NCBI GenBank assembly: GCA_021774055.1
Contig: JAJFJL010000033.1
Coordinates: forward strand, 1-50,415
Length of the DNA: 50,415 nucleotides
Direction: 5' to 3'
DNA from: Nitrosomonas sp.
GTDB taxonomy: Bacteria; Pseudomonadota; Gammaproteobacteria; Burkholderiales; Nitrosomonadaceae
Shown: positions 29,694-37,811 of the stretch, one piece after another
Layout of the letters: every line of letters begins with the position of its first letter
Numbering within the stretch: position 1 is the first letter of the stretch
Notes under the pieces: generated by a model
What the model was told of the DNA's origin: nothing
Databases searched by the model: none
What the model saw: only the letters and a program-made list of their open reading frames with translations
Made by a program: the position numbers and the translations under genes

Positions 29694-30434
29694 GTGCAAG
29701 AAAATGTAATATTGATTACCGGCGGAGCTAAACGTGTGGGGGCGGCTATTTGCCGCAAGTTACATGCAGGCGGTGCAAACCTAATGATACATTATCGATC
29801 TTCATTTAAAGAAGCGCAATCCTTACAATTTGAGCTCAATCAAATACGTACGAACTCTGTAGCGTTAGTGCAAGCTGATTTATTAGAGCTTAATCAGCTA
29901 CCAATTTTAGTTGATAAAACAATTGCTCAGTTTGGAAAGTTAAATGCATTGATTAATAATGCTTCAAGTTTTTTCTCTACAACAATCGGTAGCATCACTG
30001 AAAATGCATGGGATGATCTAGTTGGAAGCAATCTTAAAGCGCCCTTATTCTTATCACAAGCCGCCGCACCCTACCTTGTAAAACAACATGGATCTATTAT
30101 CAACATTATTGACATTCATGCTGACCGGCCATTAAAAGATTATGTTGTATACAATCTTGCCAAAGGTGGTTTAGTCTCACTAACCAAATCATTAGCAGTA
30201 GAACTTGCACCAGAAATCAGAGTAAACGGTGTCTCACCAGGACCTATCTTATGGCCAGAAACAGATGCATGGGCAAACCAAACTATACGCCAAGATATAA
30301 TTAATAAAACTCTACTTAAGCGTAGCGGAGAACCTGATGATATTGCCAAAACCGTATACTTTATGCTTGCTGACGCACCTTATATCACAGGACAAATTAT
30401 CACCGTAGATGGTGGGCGCAGCATCAATTTATAA
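29694..30434 (+). CDS. Short-chain reductase, pteridine reductase (FolM/PTR1) type
   Basis: A 246-aa SDR. The N-terminal cofactor motif is TGGAKRVGAAI, the TGxxxRxG variant typical of pteridine reductases rather than the TGxxxGxG of ordinary SDRs, suggesting NADPH use. The active site has DIHADRPLKDYVVYNLAKGG with Y-x3-K; the family typically has H-x-x-R-P-L before it. The C-terminus GQIITVDGGRSINL is standard. Such enzymes reduce dihydrobiopterin/dihydrofolate or keep monapterin reduced. The start is GTG, with AAGGAG 8 nt before. Convergent with yraN. Confidence 0.87.
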   Translation: MQENVILITGGAKRVGAAICRKLHAGGANLMIHYRSSFKEAQSLQFELNQIRTNSVALVQADLLELNQLPILVDKTIAQFGKLNALINNASSFFSTTIGSITENAWDDLVGSNLKAPLFLSQAAAPYLVKQHGSIINIIDIHADRPLKDYVVYNLAKGGLVSLTKSLAVELAPEIRVNGVSPGPILWPETDAWANQTIRQDIINKTLLKRSGEPDDIAKTVYFMLADAPYITGQIITVDGGRSINL

Positions 30435-30456
30435 CTTAGAAAAACACATACAAATA

Positions 30457-30795
30457 TCATTCACCAAAAGCATTCTTAATCCATTCTATCGCTTGACCAT
30501 TCGCTCCAGATAACAAAACAACATCAAAACGACAATTTGGCTCACTATCTCTACCTGCAATATAATGCCTAGCTGCACGCAATAACTTCATTTGCTTTGA
30601 TGCTGTAATACTGGCAGCAGCACCGCCAAAAAAAGTGCTTGCACGCATTCTTACTTCAACAAACACCAAAGCAGGCCCATCACGCATAATTAAATCAATC
30701 TCACCAAAACGACAATGATAATTTTTTTCTATTAACACTAGATGATGGCGCTGCAAATATGCAACTGCCATCAACTCAGCATCTTCACCTTTCAT
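30457..30795 (-). CDS. yraN: YraN family (UPF0102) endonuclease-like protein
   Basis: A 112-aa protein with the YraN signature: GEDAELMAVAYLQRHHLVLI, NYHCRFGEIDLIMRDG and LVFVEVRMR, which is the D-x(n)-E-V-K/R core of a PD-(D/E)xK nuclease-type fold. Molecular role is unproven in most species. It overlaps the end of lpoA by 11 bp, the same lpoA-yraN order as in E. coli, so the two are co-translated. Confidence 0.93.
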   Translation of the reverse strand: MKGEDAELMAVAYLQRHHLVLIEKNYHCRFGEIDLIMRDGPALVFVEVRMRASTFFGGAAASITASKQMKLLRAARHYIAGRDSEPNCRFDVVLLSGANGQAIEWIKNAFGE

Positions 30796-31888
30796 GCAAT
30801 AACAAATCTAAAGGCAACACTTTTCCACCGCTGAACACTGCTGCAACCGGTCTACGTACAAACTTATTAGGTGGAGCAAAATAAATATAACCAGTAACAC
30901 CATCAAATGCAATTTCACTTGCTGTTTGCGCATGAAACATCAAAGTCATTAATCGAAAAGCGTCAATACCTAAGGCATAGAGACGCTCCTCACCTGTACT
31001 TGTAAATGTATTCAATCGCTCATAAGCCATTACAGCAGGGTGGTCAGATTGTAATAACCAAGGCACATCTAAAAACCGAACACCGTTAAGATCATGATTA
31101 AATAACGGATCATTATTCCCAATAAAAACCTGCGAAGTTGCATAAACTGGTGTAGAAGGATGCAAAAATGGACGTATTAAACGTGCTTTCTCAGCACCTA
31201 ATGCAAGAAAAACAACTTTATCATTACCGCCTGTATACTTGCGTAATGCACCAAGCGCTGCTTGATTACCATCAAAATGAACAGATTCAGCCGTCGTATT
31301 GCGCCCATGCTCTAACCACCAATCAACAAAAGATGTTTGTAATCGTAAAGATAATGCATTATTCGTATTAATAATAATCGCATGGCGCTTATTTATCTGC
31401 GTCATAGCAACCAATTCTGCAATTTGTCTGGCTTCATTCTCCATTTGCAAGCCAAATAAATATAGATTAGAAGGCAAAGCACTCGCACCATCTGGAACAT
31501 TTAATGCCAAGGTTGGAACCGTCACAAAATGACTTGATGCCACCGCAGACACTCCATCACGCGTAAGTGGCCCAACTACCATAATGGCACCAGCATACAA
31601 AGCTTCTCGGTAACTAATCAAGATATCCAACGGATCATCGGTAGTCGGATAAATCCTAATTGTCCATGGCAAAGCTGTTTCACGCATAGTTGCAGCCACA
31701 AAACCCTGCTTAACAATTTCAGCGGCAGAGCCAAATGAAGACGATTGCAAAGGTAACAACAACGCAATATGCGGCACCGGTGCAGCCTGCGCACCAAAGA
31801 AATTATCGTCTAGATTAGTAGAAAATGCCTGTGCGCTACCGTATAGTGCAATGATCGATACAAACAGAATTTTAAATAAACGTTGCAT
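30785..31888 (-). CDS. lpoA: Penicillin-binding-protein activator, LpoA/LppC family
   Basis: LppC-family protein with a periplasmic-binding-protein fold, which in E. coli activates PBP1A from the outer membrane. I start at the ATG of MQRLFKILFVSIIALYGSAQ, which gives a signal peptide; an upstream extension of 57 residues looks like noise from the opposite rsmI frame. Motifs: APVPHIALLLPL, MVVGPLTRDGV, TLALNVP and LGIDAFRLM. No lipobox Cys is seen after the signal sequence, and the N-terminal TPR half of E. coli LpoA is missing (367 aa), as in many betaproteobacteria. Only 10 bp separate its start from rsmI. Confidence 0.83.
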   Translation of the reverse strand: MQRLFKILFVSIIALYGSAQAFSTNLDDNFFGAQAAPVPHIALLLPLQSSSFGSAAEIVKQGFVAATMRETALPWTIRIYPTTDDPLDILISYREALYAGAIMVVGPLTRDGVSAVASSHFVTVPTLALNVPDGASALPSNLYLFGLQMENEARQIAELVAMTQINKRHAIIINTNNALSLRLQTSFVDWWLEHGRNTTAESVHFDGNQAALGALRKYTGGNDKVVFLALGAEKARLIRPFLHPSTPVYATSQVFIGNNDPLFNHDLNGVRFLDVPWLLQSDHPAVMAYERLNTFTSTGEERLYALGIDAFRLMTLMFHAQTASEIAFDGVTGYIYFAPPNKFVRRPVAAVFSGGKVLPLDLLLHER

Positions 31889-31898
31889 TGAGAAAAAT

Positions 31899-32753
31899 AT
31901 GCTAACAAAAAGTACATTATATGTGGTTGCCACACCGATAGGAAATTTACGTGACATTAGTTTACGTGCACTAGATGTTTTAGCAGAAGTTGATATCATC
32001 GCTGCAGAACATATACATATATCTGGCCACTTACTTGCACACCATAGGATAACAACCAAAACAATTACTTTACATCAGCATAATGAAAGCATAGTTGCTG
32101 AAAAAATCAAAGCATTGCTTGATGCCGAAAAAACAGTAGCAATCGTTACCGACGCAGGCACCCCAGGCATTTCTGACCCCGGTGGAATAATAGTTAATTT
32201 ATTACATAACCAAGGCTATCAAGTGGTTCCAATTCCTGGTGCTAATGCTGCAATTTGTGCCTTATCTGCCGCAGGAATCATCCACCCAAACTTTTTATTC
32301 ATAGGCTTCCTACCAAACAAAACAGTTGCACGCAAACGTACCCTAGAAACATTAACATCACTACCATTTACATTAATATTCTATGAAGCCCCACATCGAA
32401 TCATTGGATGCATTAAAGATTTAATTACCGTATTTGGCACACAACGCCAAATTACAATAGCTAGAGAATTAACCAAACTTTTTGAGACTATTCACCGCTG
32501 CTCTTTAGGCGACGCACTAACCTGGTTAGAGGCTGATAGCAATCAACAAAAAGGAGAGTTTGTATTATTGCTTACTGGCGCAGAAACAATAGACAAGGGA
32601 ATAATTAGCGATCAAGCCCAACATACTTTGCAAGTATTACTACAAGATTTACCACTAAAACAAGCCGTGCAACTTGCTGTAACGATTACTGGAGAGAATA
32701 AAAACAGCTTGTATAAACAGGCGTTATTAATAAAAGATGACTCAATATCATAA
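31899..32753 (+). CDS. rsmI: 16S rRNA 2'-O-ribose methyltransferase RsmI
   Basis: RsmI methylates C1402 of 16S rRNA using SAM. From ATG in MLTKSTLYVVATPIGNL it is 284 aa, matching the family, which almost always begins this way; an upstream ATG would add 16 residues lying over lpoA. Tetrapyrrole-methylase fold motifs: VATPIGNLRDISLRAL, TDAGTPGISDPG, PIPGANAAICALSAAG, FIGFLP and ARELTKLFE. It is divergent from lpoA with a 10-bp gap, so its promoter must lie inside lpoA. Confidence 0.96.
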   Translation: MLTKSTLYVVATPIGNLRDISLRALDVLAEVDIIAAEHIHISGHLLAHHRITTKTITLHQHNESIVAEKIKALLDAEKTVAIVTDAGTPGISDPGGIIVNLLHNQGYQVVPIPGANAAICALSAAGIIHPNFLFIGFLPNKTVARKRTLETLTSLPFTLIFYEAPHRIIGCIKDLITVFGTQRQITIARELTKLFETIHRCSLGDALTWLEADSNQQKGEFVLLLTGAETIDKGIISDQAQHTLQVLLQDLPLKQAVQLAVTITGENKNSLYKQALLIKDDSIS

Positions 32754-32802
32754 TGCTATCGGTTAACCAGCATCACTATTTCACTATACCAATATTTTGG
32801 TT

Positions 32803-32966
32803 ATACTTTACGCGGTCATGGTTTAGGATTTTATAGTGTGATAATTTTTGTCAAGAACAAGGCTCTGAAACAAGCGCATAGCTAGTAGCTATGTAATTGT
32901 TTCAGTAGCTCTAATATTGGCAAAAATGATCCACTAGAAAACCAAAACCATGACCGCGCAAAGTAT
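32803..32966. repeat. Palindromic element, group A, copy 2
   Basis: 164 bp; ends read ATACTTTACGCGGTCATGG and the reverse complement of ATACTTTGCGCGGTCATGG. The inner arm TTTTGTCAAGAACAAGGC and the right arm ATATTGGCAAAAATGAT are as in the copy at 21097. The core is CTGAAAC-AAGCG-CATAG-CTAGTAG-CTATG-TAATT-GTTTCAG, the clearest example of the shared hairpin. Confidence 0.87.
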
Positions 32967-33215
32967 ATACATAGAAAAAAAGGATAAATATCAACTCAAC
33001 GCTATTCAGTTATCAACACCAACCTCAATTTGGTTTCAGGCATTTGCCAGAAAAATCATAGCAGTACCTCCCCAAAATTTAAAATTACTGAAGAGTCCCT
33101 GGTTAGCTTTATGGATTACATTATGGCTATATTAGTTCAGAGGAGGAACTCGCTCTGCTTTGTCCCAAGCGAACCCACACAAAAGTATAGTGGACCCCAA
33201 TAGTCGAGCCAGTAC
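32967..33215. other. Spacer downstream of rsmI and of the Rossmann-like gene
   Basis: Between convergent rsmI and the gene ending at 33216. After the palindromic element there is no credible gene. A stretch near 33185 (AGTATAGTGGACCCCAATAG) has the look of an insertion-sequence end, but no partner end or transposase is present. Confidence 0.25.
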
Positions 33216-34055
33216 TTAAGGAACAATTGGTAGTGAGCCAAACCTGCGACCAATAACGTTTTTATTTGGTAAAAACCAATCACTAAAACCAAACACAGCA
33301 GATTGCAACTGATACTGACCATCCAATTCTCCCAAGGGAGCAATTAACCAGCTCCATTGCTGCTCAGCTTCACCAAGGTTGATTCCGTGCAGCATTTCTT
33401 CTCTTCTAAGCAGACGACCTTCTTTATCCAGATAGTTATGGCAAGCGTCACATAACAATACCCGCCGGCCAGATTGATCGGCCAATAAAGATAGATGGCT
33501 GGCGATGATTTCTTGCTGCCAGTTTGCCAGCTGTTCAGCATCAATGATAAAGTGTTTCTGTAGATACTGACTCGGTGTAATGGCAAGTTGTGACAACAGA
33601 TTACAACTAATGATTAAATCTGCATCTTGAGCAATGTCAGGCAGTTTGGCACTGGGACACGGCAATGCCATTCCTAGTCGATAGGATAAAACTGCTTCTG
33701 CTAAACCGGTAATATCATGTTCCAACATAACGATGTTGTCCAGCTTCCTGCAAAAACTACGCACTCTAATCAGATGAACGATATCAATCAGAATCACACT
33801 ATCGAACTGTTTGGCTAACTCTTGCAAAGGTACATCAATCAATAACCCTGAGCCTAACACCACTACCTTATTACGTTGCGATACTTCTGATGCCGCTTGT
33901 AAAATTAATTTACGGCTATTTTCAAGATGCGGCCGCCATTGTTCAGCAACACGCTTATAGCGTGCTTGAATCGCAATCAGCCCAGATAGATAGCCGAGGC
34001 GACGGTAAATTTTAGGACAAGGGCTGGTGTAATAGTGAAAAAGCTCATTTAACAT
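33216..34055 (-). CDS. Unrecognised protein with a methyltransferase-like Rossmann motif
   Basis: A 279-aa soluble protein. NKVVVLGSGLLIDVPLQELA (about residues 62-81) followed by a strand ending in an acidic residue (VILIDIVHL) fits motifs I and II of a SAM-dependent methyltransferase, and LEHDITG and DLIISCNLLSQLA fit later strands. The N-terminus begins MLNELFHYYTSPCPKIYRRL. I believe similar conserved proteins occur in other proteobacteria, but I cannot name the family. It reads leftward alone, downstream of the M20 gene by about 100 bp. Base composition looks richer in G+C than the neighbours. Function unknown. Confidence 0.65.
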   Translation of the reverse strand: MLNELFHYYTSPCPKIYRRLGYLSGLIAIQARYKRVAEQWRPHLENSRKLILQAASEVSQRNKVVVLGSGLLIDVPLQELAKQFDSVILIDIVHLIRVRSFCRKLDNIVMLEHDITGLAEAVLSYRLGMALPCPSAKLPDIAQDADLIISCNLLSQLAITPSQYLQKHFIIDAEQLANWQQEIIASHLSLLADQSGRRVLLCDACHNYLDKEGRLLRREEMLHGINLGEAEQQWSWLIAPLGELDGQYQLQSAVFGFSDWFLPNKNVIGRRFGSLPIVP

Positions 34056-34094
34056 GACAACAAAATAGAGAGTTTAGCAACAGAATTTAACATT

Positions 34095-34155
34095 ACCTAG
34101 ATCATGCAAGTATGCTTACAATGCCAGCATATTTTCATCTATTATCATGCACGTT
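34095..34155. repeat. Group B element, fragment
   Basis: ACCTAGATCATGCAAGT at the left is the group B terminal repeat with one change; the remainder, through TATTATCATGCACGTTC, is too altered or rearranged to align fully. Probably a truncated or deletion copy. It lies between the M20 gene and the Rossmann-like gene. Confidence 0.5.
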
Positions 34156-34157
34156 CA

Positions 34158-35333
34158 TTAACAAAGTAGTTCATTCTCAACTAGTTTGACCCAATAAGCA
34201 GCGCCAAGGGAAAGTATATCGTCGTTAAAATCATAGTTAGGGTTATGTAATAGGCAACCACCATCTGAGCTACCATTGCCTATCCACAGATAACAACCAG
34301 GTTTTTGCTGCAACATAAAGGCAAAATCTTCAGCACCCATGCTGGGAGTTGGGTTTGTATTAACACAGTCGCTACCAGCAACAGCAGTAGCTGCCCGTAT
34401 GGCGCTGGCGGTTTCATTTGGCGTGTTAACGGTAACCGGATAGCCGACATTTTTTGGATTAAAACGAATGTCGGCAGCCATATTAAAGCTGTCTGCAACC
34501 GTTCGGGAGAGATGCTGGATACTTTGTTCCAGCTGTGTACGAACAGAATCTTTAAAACTTCGGTAAGTGCCACGTAACACAGCCGAATCAGGCAGCGCAT
34601 TCCAGGTGTTACCAGCATGGATTTGAGTTACGCTAACAACGGCCGGGTCGGCAGGATTAATTCTTCGACTGACAATAGTTTGTAATTGGGTAACTAAATG
34701 CGCTGCAGCAACCAGCACATCCTGGCCTAAATGTGGCATAGCAGCATGGGTAGCCTGTCCATTAAGGGTGATTTCAAAGCAATCAAACGAAGCCATCATA
34801 GCGCCAGTTTTAACCGCAAAGTGGCCAACAGGAACATCTGGAAAATTATGCATGCCGAACACTTGTTGTGCAGGGAATTGTTCAAACAAACCTTCTTGAA
34901 TCATTTGATGAGCACCGGCTCTAGCTTCTTCTGCCGGCTGAAAGATAAAATAGACCGTACCGTCAAAACAACCGTATTGAGCCAGATAATGAGCTGCGCC
35001 AAGCAGCATGGCGCAATGGCCATCATGGCCGCAGGCATGCATCTTACCGTGATGGCAAGATACATGCGCAAAATGGTTTTGTTCTTGAATAAACAACGCA
35101 TCCATATCAGCGCGCAAGGCGATGCTATGAGTACTGTTACCTCGGCGCAAAACACCAACAACCCCAGTTTTAGCCATACCCCGGTGAACTTCGATTCCCA
35201 TCTGTTGCAGTTGTTCTGCAATCAGTTGCGCTGTTGCGGTTTCTTCAAATGCAGTTTCTGGATATTGATGCAACTGTCTACGCCAATGGCGCATATCGGC
35301 ATGTAATGCCAGAATTTCTGGAGCAATATTCAT
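34158..35333 (-). CDS. M20 family amidohydrolase (hippurate / N-acyl amino acid hydrolase type)
   Basis: A 391-aa zinc-type amidohydrolase of the AmiA/HipO/HyuC group. Motifs: HRQLHQYPETAFEE-like start (here WRRQLHQYPETAFEETATA), GVVGVLRRG, ALRADMDALFIQE, HACGHDGHCAMLLGAA with metal ligands, FIFQPAEEARAGAHQM with the catalytic Glu, MHNFPDVPVG, and MGAEDFAFML near the C-terminus. It hydrolyses an N-acyl or N-carbamoyl amino acid; the substrate cannot be told. It is G+C-richer than adjacent genes and shows no operon partners with a related role, apart from the downstream Rossmann-like gene. Confidence 0.92.
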   Translation of the reverse strand: MNIAPEILALHADMRHWRRQLHQYPETAFEETATAQLIAEQLQQMGIEVHRGMAKTGVVGVLRRGNSTHSIALRADMDALFIQEQNHFAHVSCHHGKMHACGHDGHCAMLLGAAHYLAQYGCFDGTVYFIFQPAEEARAGAHQMIQEGLFEQFPAQQVFGMHNFPDVPVGHFAVKTGAMMASFDCFEITLNGQATHAAMPHLGQDVLVAAAHLVTQLQTIVSRRINPADPAVVSVTQIHAGNTWNALPDSAVLRGTYRSFKDSVRTQLEQSIQHLSRTVADSFNMAADIRFNPKNVGYPVTVNTPNETASAIRAATAVAGSDCVNTNPTPSMGAEDFAFMLQQKPGCYLWIGNGSSDGGCLLHNPNYDFNDDILSLGAAYWVKLVENELLC

Positions 35334-35879
35334 AGTTAATACGCGTGTAATTATTATTTAAAGTTTTTTGATTTAATTAACCGTAAATATCAATGCATTG
35401 AAAAAGCATTTGGCTGTTTCAGGTGGTTGCAACTTATCTGTTTAAATATATCGTGTTGCAGTAAATAAAAAAACATGCTGATTTTTTTGAATTTGACCTT
35501 CTGATCTCATGAGGTTACTTAAAAATCAATGCATTAATGCTCGCTTAATATAAGCTAATACTTGCACCCATTCATTTCAGTTGTCCTCATCCAGGTGAGT
35601 GTCCTCACGCCTGTATCCTCTGGAAGTGACGTCGTGATAAATCGAGCCTGCACATTCATAGTCTTAAAGATTTTGTTATAGCTAGAATTTAACATATAAA
35701 TGCAGCAATGTTGGACCTGACAAATCTTACATTTCTTCCCGCAAGACAACGGTCTTTCCCCTCCTGTGTCAGAATAGCTGTCACTTAGCTAAGCCCATAT
35801 ATGCAATTTCAATGTGGAATCATTTTTGAGGCTGCAATCATTATCTAATGTTCTAGGGCTTTTACTTTCTCTGTATATT
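35334..35879. other. 546-bp gap, no gene recognised
   Basis: Between the M20 gene start and the end of the DUF4411 gene. The first half is very AT-rich; 35560-35760 is richer in G+C and has an open minus-strand stretch ending TGVRTLTWMRTTEMNGCKY, without a known match or ribosome binding site. It may be a decayed gene at the border of the toxin-antitoxin-like insertion. No palindromic element of groups A-E was found here. Confidence 0.3.
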
Positions 35880-36383
35880 TCAATCTACTTGTAAAACAAA
35901 CCGAGCATCAAGCTCTTGTAATAATTTGAAAGTAGAAATACATACCACACCAAAAGCATCGCCAATATTTGGAATTTTTACATCTTTGCTTTCTGGTGGC
36001 ACTCTTTTCTCATGAGTAACTATTTTTGCACCAGTTACACAGGCTTTAGCGATTAGCCAAGGATCTGCTTTATTCAAAAACATATCAACTTTGTTAGTAT
36101 TCTTGTTGCATAAATCATAGGTATATTGAATGATTTCAGCGTATTTCTGTTGCGTAGCATCATCTTCAACAGAAACAAATTGCTCTCGTCTATCTCTTAC
36201 CCAGTCACTTAGTTCATCTCCATTTTGAGGTTGATATAGCTCATCATATACACTACTAATACTAGCGACATTCCCATTTGTATATTGTAAATCTAACCAT
36301 TCCCAATATGCAGGGCAAAAATTCATATTGTAATGAAAATTTTTCGCTTGAATATATGTATTAGAATCTAAAAGGTAGTTCAA
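35880..36383 (-). CDS. DUF4411 family PIN-like protein (putative toxin)
   Basis: A 167-aa protein that begins MNYLLDSNTYIQAKNFHYNM and continues CPAYWEWLDL, the DUF4411 pattern. It shows PIN-fold acidic residues: D6 in LLDSN, E48 in SSVYDELYQ, D107 in KADPWLIAKA, and the later THEKRV and IPNIGDAF. PIN-domain proteins are RNases and this family pairs with an XRE/ImmA partner. The start is TTG, overlapping the partner's TGA (TTGA), with AAGGAG 8 nt before, so the two are co-translated. Toxin role is inferred. Confidence 0.85.
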   Translation of the reverse strand: MNYLLDSNTYIQAKNFHYNMNFCPAYWEWLDLQYTNGNVASISSVYDELYQPQNGDELSDWVRDRREQFVSVEDDATQQKYAEIIQYTYDLCNKNTNKVDMFLNKADPWLIAKACVTGAKIVTHEKRVPPESKDVKIPNIGDAFGVVCISTFKLLQELDARFVLQVD

Positions 36384-37522
36384 ATGCCCAACTCCTTAGC
36401 AAACTTTACGATATTATTAGGCTTCATACCAAGAATATGCCCCGCATCCCGCAATAAAATCCGACCACTTAAAGCTTCTGAAACAATAGCACGAGAAAAA
36501 TTCTCACTTAACTGGCTCTTTTGGGCTCTATAGTAACTAGGAGCACTGTCTTTTTTAGGCTTATTTTTATAATCTAATTTAAGTTTTTTTGTGTAGTGAA
36601 TATATTCAGAGTAATCAATAAAGTCCAAAGTTAAAGCGCGTCTAACTAATACCCAATCACTAACATGAAAGTAAGATTTTAACTCTATTAAATTAGCTAT
36701 CCAGCTATCATGCTCTTTCCATAATTTAATAAACTCGTCACTAGGAACAAGAAATTCAGCAGCTACAGCATTACATAAAATTTCTTTTTTTTGCTCGGTT
36801 TGAACCGATGCATCAGAAACACCGCTTTGCCCAATCCATATGTGTGCTAATTCATGAATCAATGTAAATAACCTGGCACTTGGTATATCTGCTTGGTTAA
36901 TAAAAATTACAGGAGCTACTGCATCAAAGATAGCAAAACCACGAAACTCCTCAACAGAGAAAGGTTTGCTAGAGTGCCCTAAATTTCCTTTTCGTACAAC
37001 CATCACGCCAATGCTTTCAATTTTTTTAATAAGTAACCTAGAAAAATCTTCCCAACTTCCCTTGCGTTGAGCTACTGTTATGTCAAGAACATTACGCATA
37101 TCTGTGACGATTTTATTGATACCACTATTAATATTAAAATGCGTAATAAACATATTTTTCTCAACACCCTGAGAAAGCAAATAATCTTTGTACCAAAGCT
37201 GTTGTTCTTGAACAATTTGTATTATCTTGAGAAGCTCTACACTAGGCTCATCAATACCATGGCTACCCAAGGTTCGTAAGTCAGGAATAGGAAGCTGTTT
37301 TTTTTGCAAATGTTTTAAAAAAAGATAGCCAAAAGGAATTAGTAGGTTATCTGCAAGTTTTTGAGCTTGTCTAAAGGTAACTTTCTTTTCTCCATTTTCC
37401 CAAGCAAGTAACTTTTTCTCATCTATATTTAGTTTTTTTGCAAACACATATGTACTCAGTTGAGCGCGTTCTCGCGCCCAACTGATATTTTTAGGGTTAA
37501 TATGTGCGTATTTAGTGGCCAT
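36380..37522 (-). CDS. XRE-type regulator fused to ImmA/IrrE-like metallopeptidase
   Basis: A 380-aa two-domain protein. The N-terminal HTH (about 10-70) has WARERAQLSTYVFAKKLNI and LLAWENGEKKVTFRQAQKLA. The central ImmA/IrrE (DUF955) domain has the zinc site LIHELAHIWIG (HExxH). The C-terminal 100 residues resemble those of other XRE-ImmA proteins and end with a helix-turn-helix-like stretch (ILLRDAGHILGMKPNNIVKF). Such proteins act as antitoxin-like repressors cleaving or controlling a partner; here the partner is the overlapping DUF4411 gene. Probably an accessory, horizontally acquired pair. Confidence 0.9.
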   Translation of the reverse strand: MATKYAHINPKNISWARERAQLSTYVFAKKLNIDEKKLLAWENGEKKVTFRQAQKLADNLLIPFGYLFLKHLQKKQLPIPDLRTLGSHGIDEPSVELLKIIQIVQEQQLWYKDYLLSQGVEKNMFITHFNINSGINKIVTDMRNVLDITVAQRKGSWEDFSRLLIKKIESIGVMVVRKGNLGHSSKPFSVEEFRGFAIFDAVAPVIFINQADIPSARLFTLIHELAHIWIGQSGVSDASVQTEQKKEILCNAVAAEFLVPSDEFIKLWKEHDSWIANLIELKSYFHVSDWVLVRRALTLDFIDYSEYIHYTKKLKLDYKNKPKKDSAPSYYRAQKSQLSENFSRAIVSEALSGRILLRDAGHILGMKPNNIVKFAKELGI

Positions 37523-37572
37523 GTAATGAATATTAACATTTTAGAGAAAAAGAATTAATTTGAATTTTACCG

Positions 37573-37764
37573 TTAGCCTATTTTTAGGATTAATGAATCG
37601 GCCAATTTGATCTTAAAATAGTCTGCAATGGCAATAGCTGAAATAAAAATCAGGCTGGCTGCCACCTTGAACTCTACAAAAGCAAGGTACAATAGCAGAT
37701 CTAAAAAACAAAACTGGATGACCCATTGATTTAAATGGGATTTAACGCCACCAACTTTGAGCAT
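37573..37764 (-). CDS. Possible small membrane protein
   Basis: A 63-aa reading frame, MLKVGGVKSHLNQWVIQFCF at the start, with a long hydrophobic stretch (LLLYLAFVEFKVAASLIFIS) that could form one or two membrane helices. It fills the gap between the XRE/ImmA gene and pyrC and runs opposite to pyrC. No ribosome binding site or family is recognised. It may be chance. Confidence 0.35.
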   Translation of the reverse strand: MLKVGGVKSHLNQWVIQFCFLDLLLYLAFVEFKVAASLIFISAIAIADYFKIKLADSLILKIG

Positions 37765-37811
37765 TGTTAGTGACCAGGCACCATTTCTTTACATCAAGCC
37801 ATAAACCTACT

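Noticed and set aside
31889-32059. 57-residue N-terminal extension of lpoA
   Set aside because: It lies antisense to the start of rsmI, has no family-like sequence, and would place the signal peptide in the middle of the protein.
32950-33135. Plus-strand 61-aa reading frame after rsmI
   Set aside because: It begins inside the terminal repeat of a group A element, has no ribosome binding site and no recognisable motif.
33180-33210. Insertion-sequence end near TGGACCCC
   Set aside because: Only one short similarity by eye, no matching opposite end, no target duplication and no transposase.
34731-35306. Long plus-strand frame (191 aa) opposite the M20 gene
   Set aside because: Shadow frame: the minus strand encodes a full M20 protein with all metal-binding motifs, while this frame has no family features.
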